Positions 16,635 to 23,967 of a DNA stretch of 31,373 bases are shown here, in pieces. The stretch is from Elusimicrobiota bacterium (GTDB lineage Bacteria; Elusimicrobiota; Elusimicrobia; UBA1565; UBA9628). How positions within the stretch are numbered: the first letter of the stretch is position 1; each line of letters opens with the position of its first letter. Below the pieces are notes generated by a model. The model was not told where the DNA came from. It was given only the letters and a program-made list of their open reading frames with translations, and did not search any database. A program made the translations under genes and the position numbers. The stretch covers positions 1 to 31,373 of the forward strand of contig JAQUMZ010000001.1 in NCBI GenBank assembly GCA_028717865.1. The letters are read 5' to 3'.

Positions 16635-17909
16635 TCAGTCGACCTTTTCTTCCTTTGCCTTGTTCCCGCCGCCGAAGACCAGGCCGATCTGCGCCGAGAC
16701 CGCGAGGTTGGCGGGAATTTTCTTGTTCTCTTCCTCGGACTTGATCTGCTGCGTCGCGGGCGAGACCATGGCCGCCAAGTCCGCGGTGAAGTGCATGAGG
16801 TTGAACCCGAAGCCCATGGTGTAGGCCGTCTTGGAGCCGGCCAGGGCGATGTTGCGCGTCAAGCCGGCGCGCAGGGGGAGGTTGAGCCAGGAGCGGTTGA
16901 AGACGTTGATCTCGGCGCCCAGGCCGACGTTCTGGGAGGCGACCCCGTCGACCGGGGTGAGGTTACGGGTCAGGTCCGCGTCGGCCGCGACGGTGATGAA
17001 GCCCAGGGGGCTGGCCGCCGCGCCGAGGCGCAGGTTGCTCTGGAGGGGATAGCGCGCCCGCTCGCCGGCGGCGGTGGCTTGCGCGGGGTTGTCGAACTTG
17101 GGATTGTTGATGTTGCGGGCGCTCAGGCCGACGCGCGGCCGGGCCGGGACGACGCCGAATGTGCGCTGGATGTCCCACAGAACGCCCAGGTCCAGGCCCG
17201 GGGCCACGCTGGACTTGGCTCCGTTCTGGTACTTCTCGAAGGCGTTGCCGAAATCGGGTTCGGTGGTGTTGAGCATGAGGTCGTAGTAGCCCGCCTTGCC
17301 CGCCAGCAGCTTGAGCGCGGCTCCGGCGTAGAGGCCGGGCAGGAAGGGCAGTTCGCGGCCGTGGCCCACGCCGATCTCGGTCACGGAGAGGCCGCGCAGG
17401 GTGAGCTTGGAGTTGTTCGCGGTTGCGAAAGTCATCGGGTTTATGTTCGCCAAGTCGGCCTTGGGGATGGCGCCGATGTAGTTCAAATTATTGACGAACA
17501 AGGCGAATCTCTTTAACTTTACTTGCGCGCCTAGGCCGGCGTCTACGCGCAGGCCGTTGTCCGCGCGGTTGAGCTTGGCCAAAGCAGCGTTGATGTTGGG
17601 CTGTTGGCAGATGCCGCCGCCGGGGGTGTCCTTGCAGGCTTCGCTGATATCGTTCAGGTCGTTGGCGCCCTCCAGCATTTGGCCGGTGATCTCGGCGTGA
17701 GCTCCGGCGGGCACCTGGGCCCCGGAAGGGCTTTTGGCCGAGCCGAGGCTGGCCGGGTTCCAGTAGACTCCGATCGGACCTTCCGAGGCGGCCACGCCGG
17801 TTCCGCCCATGCCCATGGCCCGGCTTCCCAGCACGTGCCACTCCGTGGACCAGACTGGAGCGGTTAGAAGCAGTGTCGCCGCAAGAGACAGGAAGTAGCG
17901 CTTATTCAT
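16635..17909 (-). CDS. TraF/PorV-like outer-membrane beta-barrel protein
   Basis: A 424-residue secreted protein. The signal peptide MNKRYFLSLAATLLLTAPVWS precedes the segment GSRAMGMGGTGVAASEGP and then YWNPASLG, the hallmark of the TraF_2/PorV/UPF0164 outer-membrane family related to FadL. The rest alternates short beta strands with polar turns, as expected for a barrel. It is annotated in many genomes as conjugal transfer protein TraF, but no conjugation gene is near, so a general outer-membrane role is more likely. The start is set at ATG 17907-17909 rather than an in-frame codon further upstream. This gives a clean signal peptide and places the start 7 nt from a strong -10. Convergent with lptG across the hairpin repeat. 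Confidence 0.85.
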   Translation of the reverse strand: MNKRYFLSLAATLLLTAPVWSTEWHVLGSRAMGMGGTGVAASEGPIGVYWNPASLGSAKSPSGAQVPAGAHAEITGQMLEGANDLNDISEACKDTPGGGICQQPNINAALAKLNRADNGLRVDAGLGAQVKLKRFALFVNNLNYIGAIPKADLANINPMTFATANNSKLTLRGLSVTEIGVGHGRELPFLPGLYAGAALKLLAGKAGYYDLMLNTTEPDFGNAFEKYQNGAKSSVAPGLDLGVLWDIQRTFGVVPARPRVGLSARNINNPKFDNPAQATAAGERARYPLQSNLRLGAAASPLGFITVAADADLTRNLTPVDGVASQNVGLGAEINVFNRSWLNLPLRAGLTRNIALAGSKTAYTMGFGFNLMHFTADLAAMVSPATQQIKSEEENKKIPANLAVSAQIGLVFGGGNKAKEEKVD

Positions 17910-17916
17910 GGGGCTA

Positions 17917-17945
17917 AGTATAGGCAACTGGATCAAGGAGGTCAA
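17917..17945 (-). promoter_or_regulatory. Strong sigma-70-like promoter of the TraF-like gene (leaderless)
   Basis: Minus-strand TTGACC (17940-17945), a 17-nt spacer and TATACT (17917-17922) match consensus at 5 of 6 positions each. The -10 ends 7 nt before the ATG at 17909, so transcription should begin at the start codon. This is the best promoter match in the window and the clearest leaderless case. Confidence 0.7.
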
Positions 17946-17961
17946 GCCGCGGCGCATTTGG

Positions 17962-17967
17962 TATCAT
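17962..17967 (+). promoter_or_regulatory. Probable -10 element of ychF
   Basis: TATCAT at 17962-17967 lies 8 nt before the ychF ATG (17976). No good -35 is found 16-18 nt further upstream, and the place where it would sit adjoins the -35 of the divergent TraF-like gene. Confidence 0.4.
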
Positions 17968-17975
17968 TACGCCCC

Positions 17976-19055
17976 ATGGAGATCGGCATCGTCGGGCTGC
18001 CCAACGTCGGGAAATCCACCATTTTCAACGCCCTGACCTCCGGGCATGCCCCGGCCTCCAACTATCCCTTCACGACCATCGAGCCCAACGTGGGCGTGGT
18101 GGCCGTGCCCGACGCGCGCCTGGAACGGCTCGAGGCGCTCTTCCATCCCAAGAAGAAAATCCCGGCCACCGTGCGCTTCGTGGACATCGCGGGCCTGGTC
18201 AAGGGCGCGGCCGCGGGGGAAGGGCTGGGCAACAAGTTCCTGGCGCATATCCGCGAGGTCGATGCCGTGATCATGCTGGTCCGGCTTTTCCAGGATCCCG
18301 ACGTGGTGCATACCATGGGCGGGGTCGACCCCCGGCGCGACGTCGAGGTCATAGAAACCGAGCTCATCCTGGCCGATCTGGCCAGCGTGGACAAGCAGCT
18401 GGAGAAAGTCGTGCCCAAGGGCCGCTGCGGGGACAAGGAAGCGCGCGCGCAGCAGGCCGTATTGGAGAAGATCAAGGCCGGCCTGGAGGCGGGGTCCACC
18501 GTGCGCAAGCTCGGCCTGCCGCGCGAGGCCGTCAAGGATTTCTTCCTGCTGACGGACAAGCCGGTGCTCTTCGTGGGAAACACCGACGAGACCCCCGACC
18601 AACAATTGGTGTCGCGTTTGGAGGCGCTGGCCCGCGAGCGCGGCGCGGGCTGCGTCACGCTTTGCGGCAAGCTGGAGGCGGAGATCGCCCAGTTGGCCGC
18701 CGAGGAGCGCAAGGCCTTTCTGGCCGAGCTCGGGCTTTCGGCCCCGGGGCTGGAGCGCGTCATAGTGGCGGCCTACGACCTGCTCGGCCAGGCCAGTTTC
18801 TTCACCGCCGGGGAGGACGAAGTCCGGGCCTGGACCGTCACCCGCGGCTGGAGGGCCCCGCAGGCCGCCGGCGTAATACACACCGATTTCGAAAAAGGCT
18901 TCATCAAGGCCGACATATACTCCTTCTCGGACATCGACCGTTGGGAGAAGGAGCCGGTTCTGCGCGAGAAGGGCCTGATTCGCTCGGAGGGCAAGGACTA
19001 CCTGGTCCAAGACGGCGATGTCTGCTTCTTCAAGTTCTCTCCCGTCGCCAAGTAA
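17976..19055 (+). CDS. ychF: Redox-regulated ribosome-associated ATPase YchF/OLA1
   Basis: A 359-residue Obg-family P-loop protein; YchF binds ATP in preference to GTP and associates with ribosomes. The G1 motif GLPNVGKST is at residues 6-14 and the G3 region reads DIAGLVKGAAAGEGLGNKFL. The noncanonical G4 (FVGNTDE instead of NKxD) explains the ATP preference in the family. A coiled-coil insert is near residues 120-190, and the C-terminal TGS domain includes FFTAGEDEVRAWT and GFIKADIYSF. The start at 17976 gives the standard N-terminus MEIGIVGLPNVGKST; codons further upstream overlap the promoter. The last 38 bases overlap the following RNA methyltransferase gene, so the two are probably co-expressed. 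Confidence 0.97.
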   Translation: MEIGIVGLPNVGKSTIFNALTSGHAPASNYPFTTIEPNVGVVAVPDARLERLEALFHPKKKIPATVRFVDIAGLVKGAAAGEGLGNKFLAHIREVDAVIMLVRLFQDPDVVHTMGGVDPRRDVEVIETELILADLASVDKQLEKVVPKGRCGDKEARAQQAVLEKIKAGLEAGSTVRKLGLPREAVKDFFLLTDKPVLFVGNTDETPDQQLVSRLEALARERGAGCVTLCGKLEAEIAQLAAEERKAFLAELGLSAPGLERVIVAAYDLLGQASFFTAGEDEVRAWTVTRGWRAPQAAGVIHTDFEKGFIKADIYSFSDIDRWEKEPVLREKGLIRSEGKDYLVQDGDVCFFKFSPVAK

Positions 19056-20223
19056 GGCGCGGCCGCCTTGCGCGCACTTCGGCCTATGCGGAGGCTGCGC
19101 CTGGCAGGACCGGATCTACGATGAGCAACTGCGCCTGAAGGCCGAAAAGGTCCTGGCCGCGCTTTCCTGCGGCGAGCCCTTGCCCCAGCCGACCGTCCAC
19201 GGGTCTCCGGATATCTGGCGCTATCGCAACAAGATGGAGTTCAGCTTCGGGGACGTCTATCCGCCCCGGCCGGAAGGGCCCGGCTTGAAGCTGGGCCTCA
19301 AGCCCAAGGGCCGCTGGTATGAGATCCTGGATATCGGGGAATGTCTTTTGGCCTCCGCGGAGGCGTGCGCCTTGCTGGGGCGGTTGCGCGCCTGGGCCGC
19401 GGCGGCGGGCGCGGCGCCGTATAATATCCGCCGCAAGACGGGCTTCTTGCGCCACCTTGTCCTGCGCGAAACCAGGGCGGGGGAGCGCATGGTCGTTCTG
19501 GTCACGGCCGAGGGGAGCTTGCCGGAGGCTTCTTTCCTGGCCGCGGTAAAGGAGTCCTATCCGGCGTCCACGGTCCTATGGGGGATCAACGCGAAGGAAT
19601 CGGACGTCGCGGTCAGCGACCGGCTGAAGATTCTGGACGGACCGGGCCACGTGACGGAAACCCTGCGCTTCGGGGAGCGCGAGCTCAAGTTCCGGATTTC
19701 CCCGCATTCCTTCTTCCAAACCAACACCACGGCGGCCAACCTGCTCTACGGCTTGATCCGCGAGTGGGCGGCCGCGGAGAAGCCGCGGACCATCCTCGAC
19801 CTTTACTGCGGCGGCGGCGGGATCACGCTGACTTTGGCCGACCTCTGCGCCAAGGTCGTGGGCGTGGAATCGTGCTCGGCCTCCGTGGCGGACGCCAATG
19901 CCAACGCCCGGCGCAACGGCCTGGCGGGCGCGGAATTCTACGACGGGGCCGTGGAAGTCCTGCTGCCGGCCCTGCTGGCCCTGGGGCCTCAGGTCGTCGT
20001 CTGCGACCCGCCCCGCGCCGGGATGCACGCCGGGGCGGCCGAGGTCCTGGCCGCGTCGGGGCCGGGCGCGGTCATTTACGTGTCGTGCAATCCTCTGTCG
20101 CTGGCCCGGGATTTGGCCGTCTTGACGCGAAGCTACCGCGTCGAGCGGCTGGCGGTCGTGGATTTGTTCCCGCATACGGAACACGTCGAGACCCTCGCGT
20201 TGCTGCGCCGCGTGAAAAAGTAA
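19018..20223 (+). CDS. Class I RNA m5U methyltransferase (RlmD/RlmC/TrmA family) with Fe-S cluster
   Basis: A 401-residue SAM-dependent uracil-5 methyltransferase. The N-terminal cysteines C18, C24 and C27 (CAHFGLCGGCAWQ) with C109 are placed to hold the [4Fe-4S] cluster of RlmD-type enzymes; a TRAM domain is absent. SAM motif I is DLYCGGGG (261-268). The catalytic block includes CDPPRAGM (329-336) and the nucleophile Cys357 in VSCNP, and PHSFFQTN (229-236) precedes the SAM domain. The target is probably a specific uridine in 23S rRNA; tRNA U54 is the alternative. The ATG at 19018 lies inside ychF (38-bp overlap). No other in-frame start occurs before the essential cysteines. It ends 15 nt from the convergent LOG-family gene. 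Confidence 0.92.
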   Translation: MSASSSSLPSPSKARPPCAHFGLCGGCAWQDRIYDEQLRLKAEKVLAALSCGEPLPQPTVHGSPDIWRYRNKMEFSFGDVYPPRPEGPGLKLGLKPKGRWYEILDIGECLLASAEACALLGRLRAWAAAAGAAPYNIRRKTGFLRHLVLRETRAGERMVVLVTAEGSLPEASFLAAVKESYPASTVLWGINAKESDVAVSDRLKILDGPGHVTETLRFGERELKFRISPHSFFQTNTTAANLLYGLIREWAAAEKPRTILDLYCGGGGITLTLADLCAKVVGVESCSASVADANANARRNGLAGAEFYDGAVEVLLPALLALGPQVVVCDPPRAGMHAGAAEVLAASGPGAVIYVSCNPLSLARDLAVLTRSYRVERLAVVDLFPHTEHVETLALLRRVKK

Positions 20224-20239
20224 AAGCCGGGCGCCGGCT
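20214..20239 (-). terminator. Intrinsic terminator of the LOG-family gene
   Basis: On the minus strand a perfect 6-bp stem AGCCGG/CCGGCT with a 3-nt loop (20225-20239) is followed by TTTACTTTTT (20214-20223), a good U-tract. The stem fills the whole 15-nt gap between convergent genes; the U-tract is contributed by the last codons of the methyltransferase gene. Confidence 0.65.
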
Positions 20240-22404
20240 CAGTGGGAAATGACGTCCCAGGCTTCCTTCGCGGTGTCCACGATCCGGATGAGATTCAGGT
20301 CGCCGGGGCTGATGAGCCCCATTTCGGAAAAGGCCTGGAAATCCAGGATCTTTTTCCAATAATTTGCACCCACGAGAACTATCGGCCGGCGCTCCATCTT
20401 CCCCGTTTGCATCAGCGTCAATATTTCGAAGAGTTCGTCCATGGTGCCGAAGCCCCCCGGGAAGTAGACCAGGGCCATCGCTCCGTGGCGCAGGGCCATC
20501 TTCCGGGTGGGGAAGTTCTCGAACTCGAAGGAAAGACCGGGCGTGATGTAGCGGCCGAGGCCTTGCTCCTTGGGCAGGATTATGTTGAAGCCCACGCTCG
20601 GTCCGCCGGCCTCGAAAGCGCCTTGGTTCCCCGCCTGCATGATGCCGGAGTCGGCGCCGCCCGTCACCAGGGCGATCTTGCCTTCGCCGTTGATCGCGAC
20701 CAGCCGGCCCAGCTTGCGGGCTTCTTCATGGTAGCGGGACATGCGCAGATCGACTTTCGCCTGGGCCAATTCCTTGCGGCCGGCTTCCTGCGCCGGCTTC
20801 GAGCCCCATTTGCGCACCGCCGCCGCCAATGCCTCCTTGGCCGCTTCCGGGGTCTTGATGCGCGCGCTGCCGTAGATGGTGACCGTGGCTTTTATGCCGT
20901 GCTCGCGCAATATCCGGGCCGGTTCCTCGATCTCGCGCACGATGCGGTCCGTGTCCACGGCCGGAGCGCGCTTGATCGTGTTGGGAATGGGAAGGCGGGG
21001 CAAGAGGCTTTTGACCTGGTCCGCGATCCAGGAAACGGCTTCCACGGAGGCGTTCTTTCGGAACTTCGCCCAGATGCCGCGGGCGGTCTCGACCTTGCTT
21101 TGTCCGACCAGGTCGTCGATGCGCCGCAGGACCTGCTCGGCCTGGAAATGATGGCGGGCCTGGCTGGCCGGTGAATGCGGATCGCCGGGGGTCAGGCCGA
21201 GGCGGTTTACATGCCGTTCCACCTGGTTCAGGTTCCCCTGCCGCAGCAATATTTGCGCCCGGGTCAAATCGGAGCGCTTGGTGGGCTGTTCCCGCAGGGG
21301 CGAAAGCATGCGGGCAGGGGATATTTTTTTCCACAGGTCCTGGGACGAACGGTTGAATACGTTGACCTCGCCCGGCTTGGGCCCCAGGAATACGACCTGC
21401 GCCAAGGCTCGGCGCCTGGCCCCGGCCAGCGCCTGTTCCACCTGGACGGGCGTGAGCTCGGAATCGCCGGGCAGTTCGAAGACCGCGACGCCGCTGCCCA
21501 AGCCGTGGCGCTGTGCGTGCGCGAAAAGCTGGGTTTCGGCCGAGGTAAGGCGCGTGCGCAGGGTCGCGCGGTCCTTGCCGGTGAAATACTTGAGCTCGAC
21601 TAGCCGGTCGCCCATGACCAGGTCCGGGGTTTGGCCGCCTTCTTCTTCTATTAGGACCCGTATGTCGTTGGACAACAGCAAGAGCTTCTTGATGGCGCGA
21701 ATCTCGTGGGACTGCAGATTCGGTATCCGGTCCACGAGTTCGGGCCGGCCCGATACGTCTATGCCGGTGAAGGTCCCGCCCCGGGAGTCTCGGTACGTGT
21801 AGACCTGGTATGGGGCCATTTCCCCCACGTTTTGCAGGAGCCGGGCCCGCAAGACCGCGGAGTTCTTCTGCGCGGGGATCAGGCGCATGACGTCGGCGGC
21901 CGTGCGCACCGTGTCCACGGAAACGGATTGGACGCCCGGAGGCAGGCGGAGCGCGGGCGAGCCCGATTCCACGGCCGCGGCCGGGCCGGCGCCTTGGTCG
22001 AAGAAGCGCTGGGATAACCCCTCTGGGGCGGCCTTCTCCAGGCCGGCGGCCAAGTGTTCAAGCGAGCCGAGAGCGGGGGCGAGGCGGGCCGCGGCGGGGG
22101 CTTCGGTCTGCGGCTTGAGTATCGAAGCTGGGGGCGCGAGCTGCGTCCCGGGTTCTATCTGAGGAACCGCGATCGGGATGGCCGGGGGAGCCAACTGCGG
22201 CACGGCCAATTCCGGAGCCACGCGCGTTCCCGGGACCAGGGCCGAGCCGGTGAGCGCGGGCGCGTTGAGATTGCTGGTAAATACTGCTGAAGGAACGACC
22301 GTTATTTTGGGGACGTTGGTACGAGTCCGCGCGGCCGGGCCTGCCTCCAACGGAGAGGCCGTCAAGCCAGCCAGCAACGACACAAGCCATATCTTGTAAC
22401 GCAT
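20239..22404 (-). CDS. Secreted fusion of a PD-(D/E)xK nuclease-like domain and a LOG-family domain
   Basis: A 721-residue multidomain protein. Residues 1 to about 21 form a signal peptide (MRYKIWLVSLLAGLTASPLEA). Residues about 30-160 are a low-complexity Pro/Ala/Leu-rich extension. Residues about 230-355 look like a PD-(D/E)xK-type endonuclease of the CdiA C-terminal class: D261, E270 and K272 in TPDLVMGDRLVELK, with Q292 downstream. Residues about 375-500 are helical linker. Residues about 505-720 are a LOG-family domain (TIYGSARIK, GGADSGIM at 582-589, FPGGFGTMDE at 648-657, intact active-site loop). LOG enzymes split nucleoside 5'-monophosphates (classically cytokinin ribotides) into base and ribose 5-phosphate in the cytoplasm. 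A signal peptide on such an enzyme is therefore unexpected. Function of the fusion is unknown; the nuclease call is by motif only. Confidence 0.8.
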   Translation of the reverse strand: MRYKIWLVSLLAGLTASPLEAGPAARTRTNVPKITVVPSAVFTSNLNAPALTGSALVPGTRVAPELAVPQLAPPAIPIAVPQIEPGTQLAPPASILKPQTEAPAAARLAPALGSLEHLAAGLEKAAPEGLSQRFFDQGAGPAAAVESGSPALRLPPGVQSVSVDTVRTAADVMRLIPAQKNSAVLRARLLQNVGEMAPYQVYTYRDSRGGTFTGIDVSGRPELVDRIPNLQSHEIRAIKKLLLLSNDIRVLIEEEGGQTPDLVMGDRLVELKYFTGKDRATLRTRLTSAETQLFAHAQRHGLGSGVAVFELPGDSELTPVQVEQALAGARRRALAQVVFLGPKPGEVNVFNRSSQDLWKKISPARMLSPLREQPTKRSDLTRAQILLRQGNLNQVERHVNRLGLTPGDPHSPASQARHHFQAEQVLRRIDDLVGQSKVETARGIWAKFRKNASVEAVSWIADQVKSLLPRLPIPNTIKRAPAVDTDRIVREIEEPARILREHGIKATVTIYGSARIKTPEAAKEALAAAVRKWGSKPAQEAGRKELAQAKVDLRMSRYHEEARKLGRLVAINGEGKIALVTGGADSGIMQAGNQGAFEAGGPSVGFNIILPKEQGLGRYITPGLSFEFENFPTRKMALRHGAMALVYFPGGFGTMDELFEILTLMQTGKMERRPIVLVGANYWKKILDFQAFSEMGLISPGDLNLIRIVDTAKEAWDVISH

Positions 22405-22528
22405 CGCCTAATGAGAGGATAAGCGCTCCCGTGGCCGGGCGGCTGGGCCATTTGGCGGCTTGGCGATGCGCGATGGACCCAAGCGCCGGTGGGCCCAGGG
22501 ACCCAGCGGCGCGGGCCGGATAATAAGA

Positions 22529-22534
22529 TATAAT
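22529..22534 (+). promoter_or_regulatory. -10 element of the tRNA-Arg gene
   Basis: A consensus TATAAT at 22529-22534 lies in the AT-rich stretch before the tRNA. The transcript would start near 22541, about 15 nt before the mature 5' end. No clear -35 is seen at 17 nt. The GC-rich 22405-22520 stretch before it holds nothing else I recognise. Confidence 0.5.
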
Positions 22535-22555
22535 CCTTATCCTTCGCGGACCATT

Positions 22556-22630
22556 GCGCTCTTAACACAATGGATAGTGTCCGAGCCTGCGAAGCTCGGT
22601 ATACAGGTTCGATTCCTGTAGAGCGCACCA
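22556..22630 (+). tRNA. tRNA-Arg, anticodon GCG
   Basis: A complete cloverleaf folds by eye. The acceptor stem GCGCTCT (22556-22562) pairs with AGAGCGC. The D stem is ACAC/GTGT with a GG-containing loop. The anticodon stem CGAGC/GCTCG encloses the loop CTGCGAA with anticodon GCG at 22589-22591. The variable loop is 4 nt and the T arm is ACAGG-TTCGATT-CCTGT. Discriminator A and a genomically encoded CCA complete the 3' end. It reads CGC and CGU codons. Most bacteria use the inosine-modified anticodon ACG for these, so GCG is noteworthy. It stands alone, not in a tRNA cluster. Confidence 0.95.
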
Positions 22631-22850
22631 CTTTCCCGACCCCAAGCCCGCGGCCGATAAGACGGGCTCGTCACGAAAGTTCGTAGGTCTAAAGGATAAA
22701 ATTTTATAGGCCGAAATACCTCCCGGCTTCTAAGCTTTTTGGCTTATGCGGATTCTTGCGTATCTGCGCTACAATCTCAATCCGCATGGAAATGGAAGAG
22801 CGTTTCTATGCCCTGACGGTGGTCCTGGCTTTCCCATGGGGGATGCAATT
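22631..22850 (+). other. AT-rich structured leader region downstream of the tRNA
   Basis: This 220-nt stretch is much richer in A+T than its surroundings. It contains a small hairpin ACGAA-AG-TTCGT near 22674-22685, a 12-bp perfect palindrome ATAAAATTTTAT (22696-22707) enclosed by pairable GGTCT and AGGCC, and TAAGC/GCTTA arms at 22731-22745. A TACAAT hexamer (22770-22775) may be a -10. The structure is suggestive of a cis-regulatory RNA but I could not match it to a known riboswitch class. Low confidence in any specific role. Confidence 0.4.
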
Positions 22851-22854
22851 ATGA
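22786..22854 (+). CDS. Possible 22-residue leader peptide (upstream ORF)
   Basis: ATG 22786 opens a 22-codon frame (MEMEERFYALTVVLAFPWGM then Q, L) whose TGA (22852-22854) overlaps the ATG of the next gene in the ATGA arrangement typical of translational coupling. It begins 10 nt after a TACAAT hexamer. It could be a coupling or leader peptide, or chance. Confidence 0.25.
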   Translation: MEMEERFYALTVVLAFPWGMQL

Positions 22855-23927
22855 AAAAAAGCGTCCGGTTGTCCGTGATCGCTGGCAACGTTCTGGTAAT
22901 GGCAGTTGCGCTGCATGCTCAGGAATTCGACGTGCATGGGACCCTGAGCGCGGCCAGGAATCTGGCCAGCCGCCAAGCCGGCATGGCTGGTCAGCCGGTC
23001 GCAGATGCAGCGGACAAGGATTTCATCGCCAAAAGTTATATGAGCGGGATATTCCTCTCTGCGGACAAGCTGGCTCAGGCTTTCCAGCAGGCGGTCGGCT
23101 CATCGTTCAAGTCCTTTGCGGACCAGGGTTTGGTCAAGGTCGTGTCCGCCAAGCAGCGCAGCGCCACTTATCAAGTGGACTACCTGGTCAAGGCGGATAA
23201 CGACACCGAAACCGTGGGCGACGAGGATGTTTTCTATATTCCAAAATACGGGCTCTTCCGTACCCACAAGGACGCCCAAGACGCCATGGCCGCCAAGAAA
23301 GACGAGCTCAAGCCCAAATACAGGTCGGTCGATGGAACGATCGATACCAAGCCCGGGGAAGACGGCTACGTCGGCTACTTCTGCAAGATCGTGGCCTCGA
23401 ACAAGCATGAGGTGCTCGTAAAGAAGCCGAAAGTCTTCGATGCGGAAGATACGAAATACTTTGCTGACCTAACCGGCGCCGAAGTCTCCCAGATCGCCGG
23501 CAACCTGGCGGCTTTATTCAAGGAGCTGAAATTCCCCGTGCTGGGCATAACCAACGTCCGCAGTTGGAACGACACCTACGCCAACGGGTTTTCCGTGGCC
23601 TTTCTCACCCAAAACGATTATTACCGTAAACATGCCACCTTGGATTTGGTCTCTGATGGCGGGCACTCTTCTTTATATTGGGCGTCCTTGTTCGCATGCA
23701 ACGTCGAATCCGGATGGGCCTATTATGGCGGGTCCTGGGACGGGCATTATCATTCGCGCGAGGAAGCCCAGGCCGAGGCTGCCCGGATATTAGCCGCCAA
23801 GAAAGCCGAGGTGGCGGCCAAGGGCGGGCGGGTGCTCTTCGAGACTATCGCGCCTTACGGCAGCGACCGCTTGAGGGCAAGGGTCATATGGGTGGACCCC
23901 GGCAGCATCGCGCGCGCGGCGAAATAA
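22851..23927 (+). CDS. Hypothetical secreted protein (358 aa)
   Basis: A 358-residue protein with a clear signal peptide (MKKSVRLSVIAGNVLVMAVA, cleavage probably after ALHA). No domain is recognised. The mature part is mixed alpha/beta, with Lys/Asp-rich central segments and an aromatic C-terminal portion (SGWAYYGGSWDGHYHSREEA) followed by a short helix that looks like an alanine/glutamate-rich spacer. The preferred start is ATG 22851, which follows a GGGGGA element at suitable distance. In-frame codons upstream would put an uncharged leader before the signal peptide. Codon use is noticeably less GC-rich than that of the neighbours, and the gene follows a tRNA, so horizontal acquisition is possible. 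It is 40 nt upstream of a secreted hydrolase. Confidence 0.75.
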   Translation: MKKSVRLSVIAGNVLVMAVALHAQEFDVHGTLSAARNLASRQAGMAGQPVADAADKDFIAKSYMSGIFLSADKLAQAFQQAVGSSFKSFADQGLVKVVSAKQRSATYQVDYLVKADNDTETVGDEDVFYIPKYGLFRTHKDAQDAMAAKKDELKPKYRSVDGTIDTKPGEDGYVGYFCKIVASNKHEVLVKKPKVFDAEDTKYFADLTGAEVSQIAGNLAALFKELKFPVLGITNVRSWNDTYANGFSVAFLTQNDYYRKHATLDLVSDGGHSSLYWASLFACNVESGWAYYGGSWDGHYHSREEAQAEAARILAAKKAEVAAKGGRVLFETIAPYGSDRLRARVIWVDPGSIARAAK

Positions 23928-23967
23928 ACCAGGCTCATGCGCCAAGCCGGCCAGCGGTGGCGATAAT

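Noticed and set aside
16635..17909. Conjugation system, from the TraF-like gene
   Set aside because: The family name is historical; the protein has the PorV/TraF_2 outer-membrane signature and no tra, mob or relaxase genes are nearby.
20239..22404. Toxin-immunity (CDI) locus
   Set aside because: No two-partner secretion gene, filamentous repeats or small immunity gene are adjacent, so only the isolated nuclease-like domain is reported.
22660..22740. c-di-GMP-I (GEMM) riboswitch after the tRNA
   Set aside because: The GGTCTAAAGGAT stretch recalls part of the class, but the conserved ligand-pocket segments and the expected P2/P3 arrangement are not visible by eye. Kept only as an unassigned structured leader.
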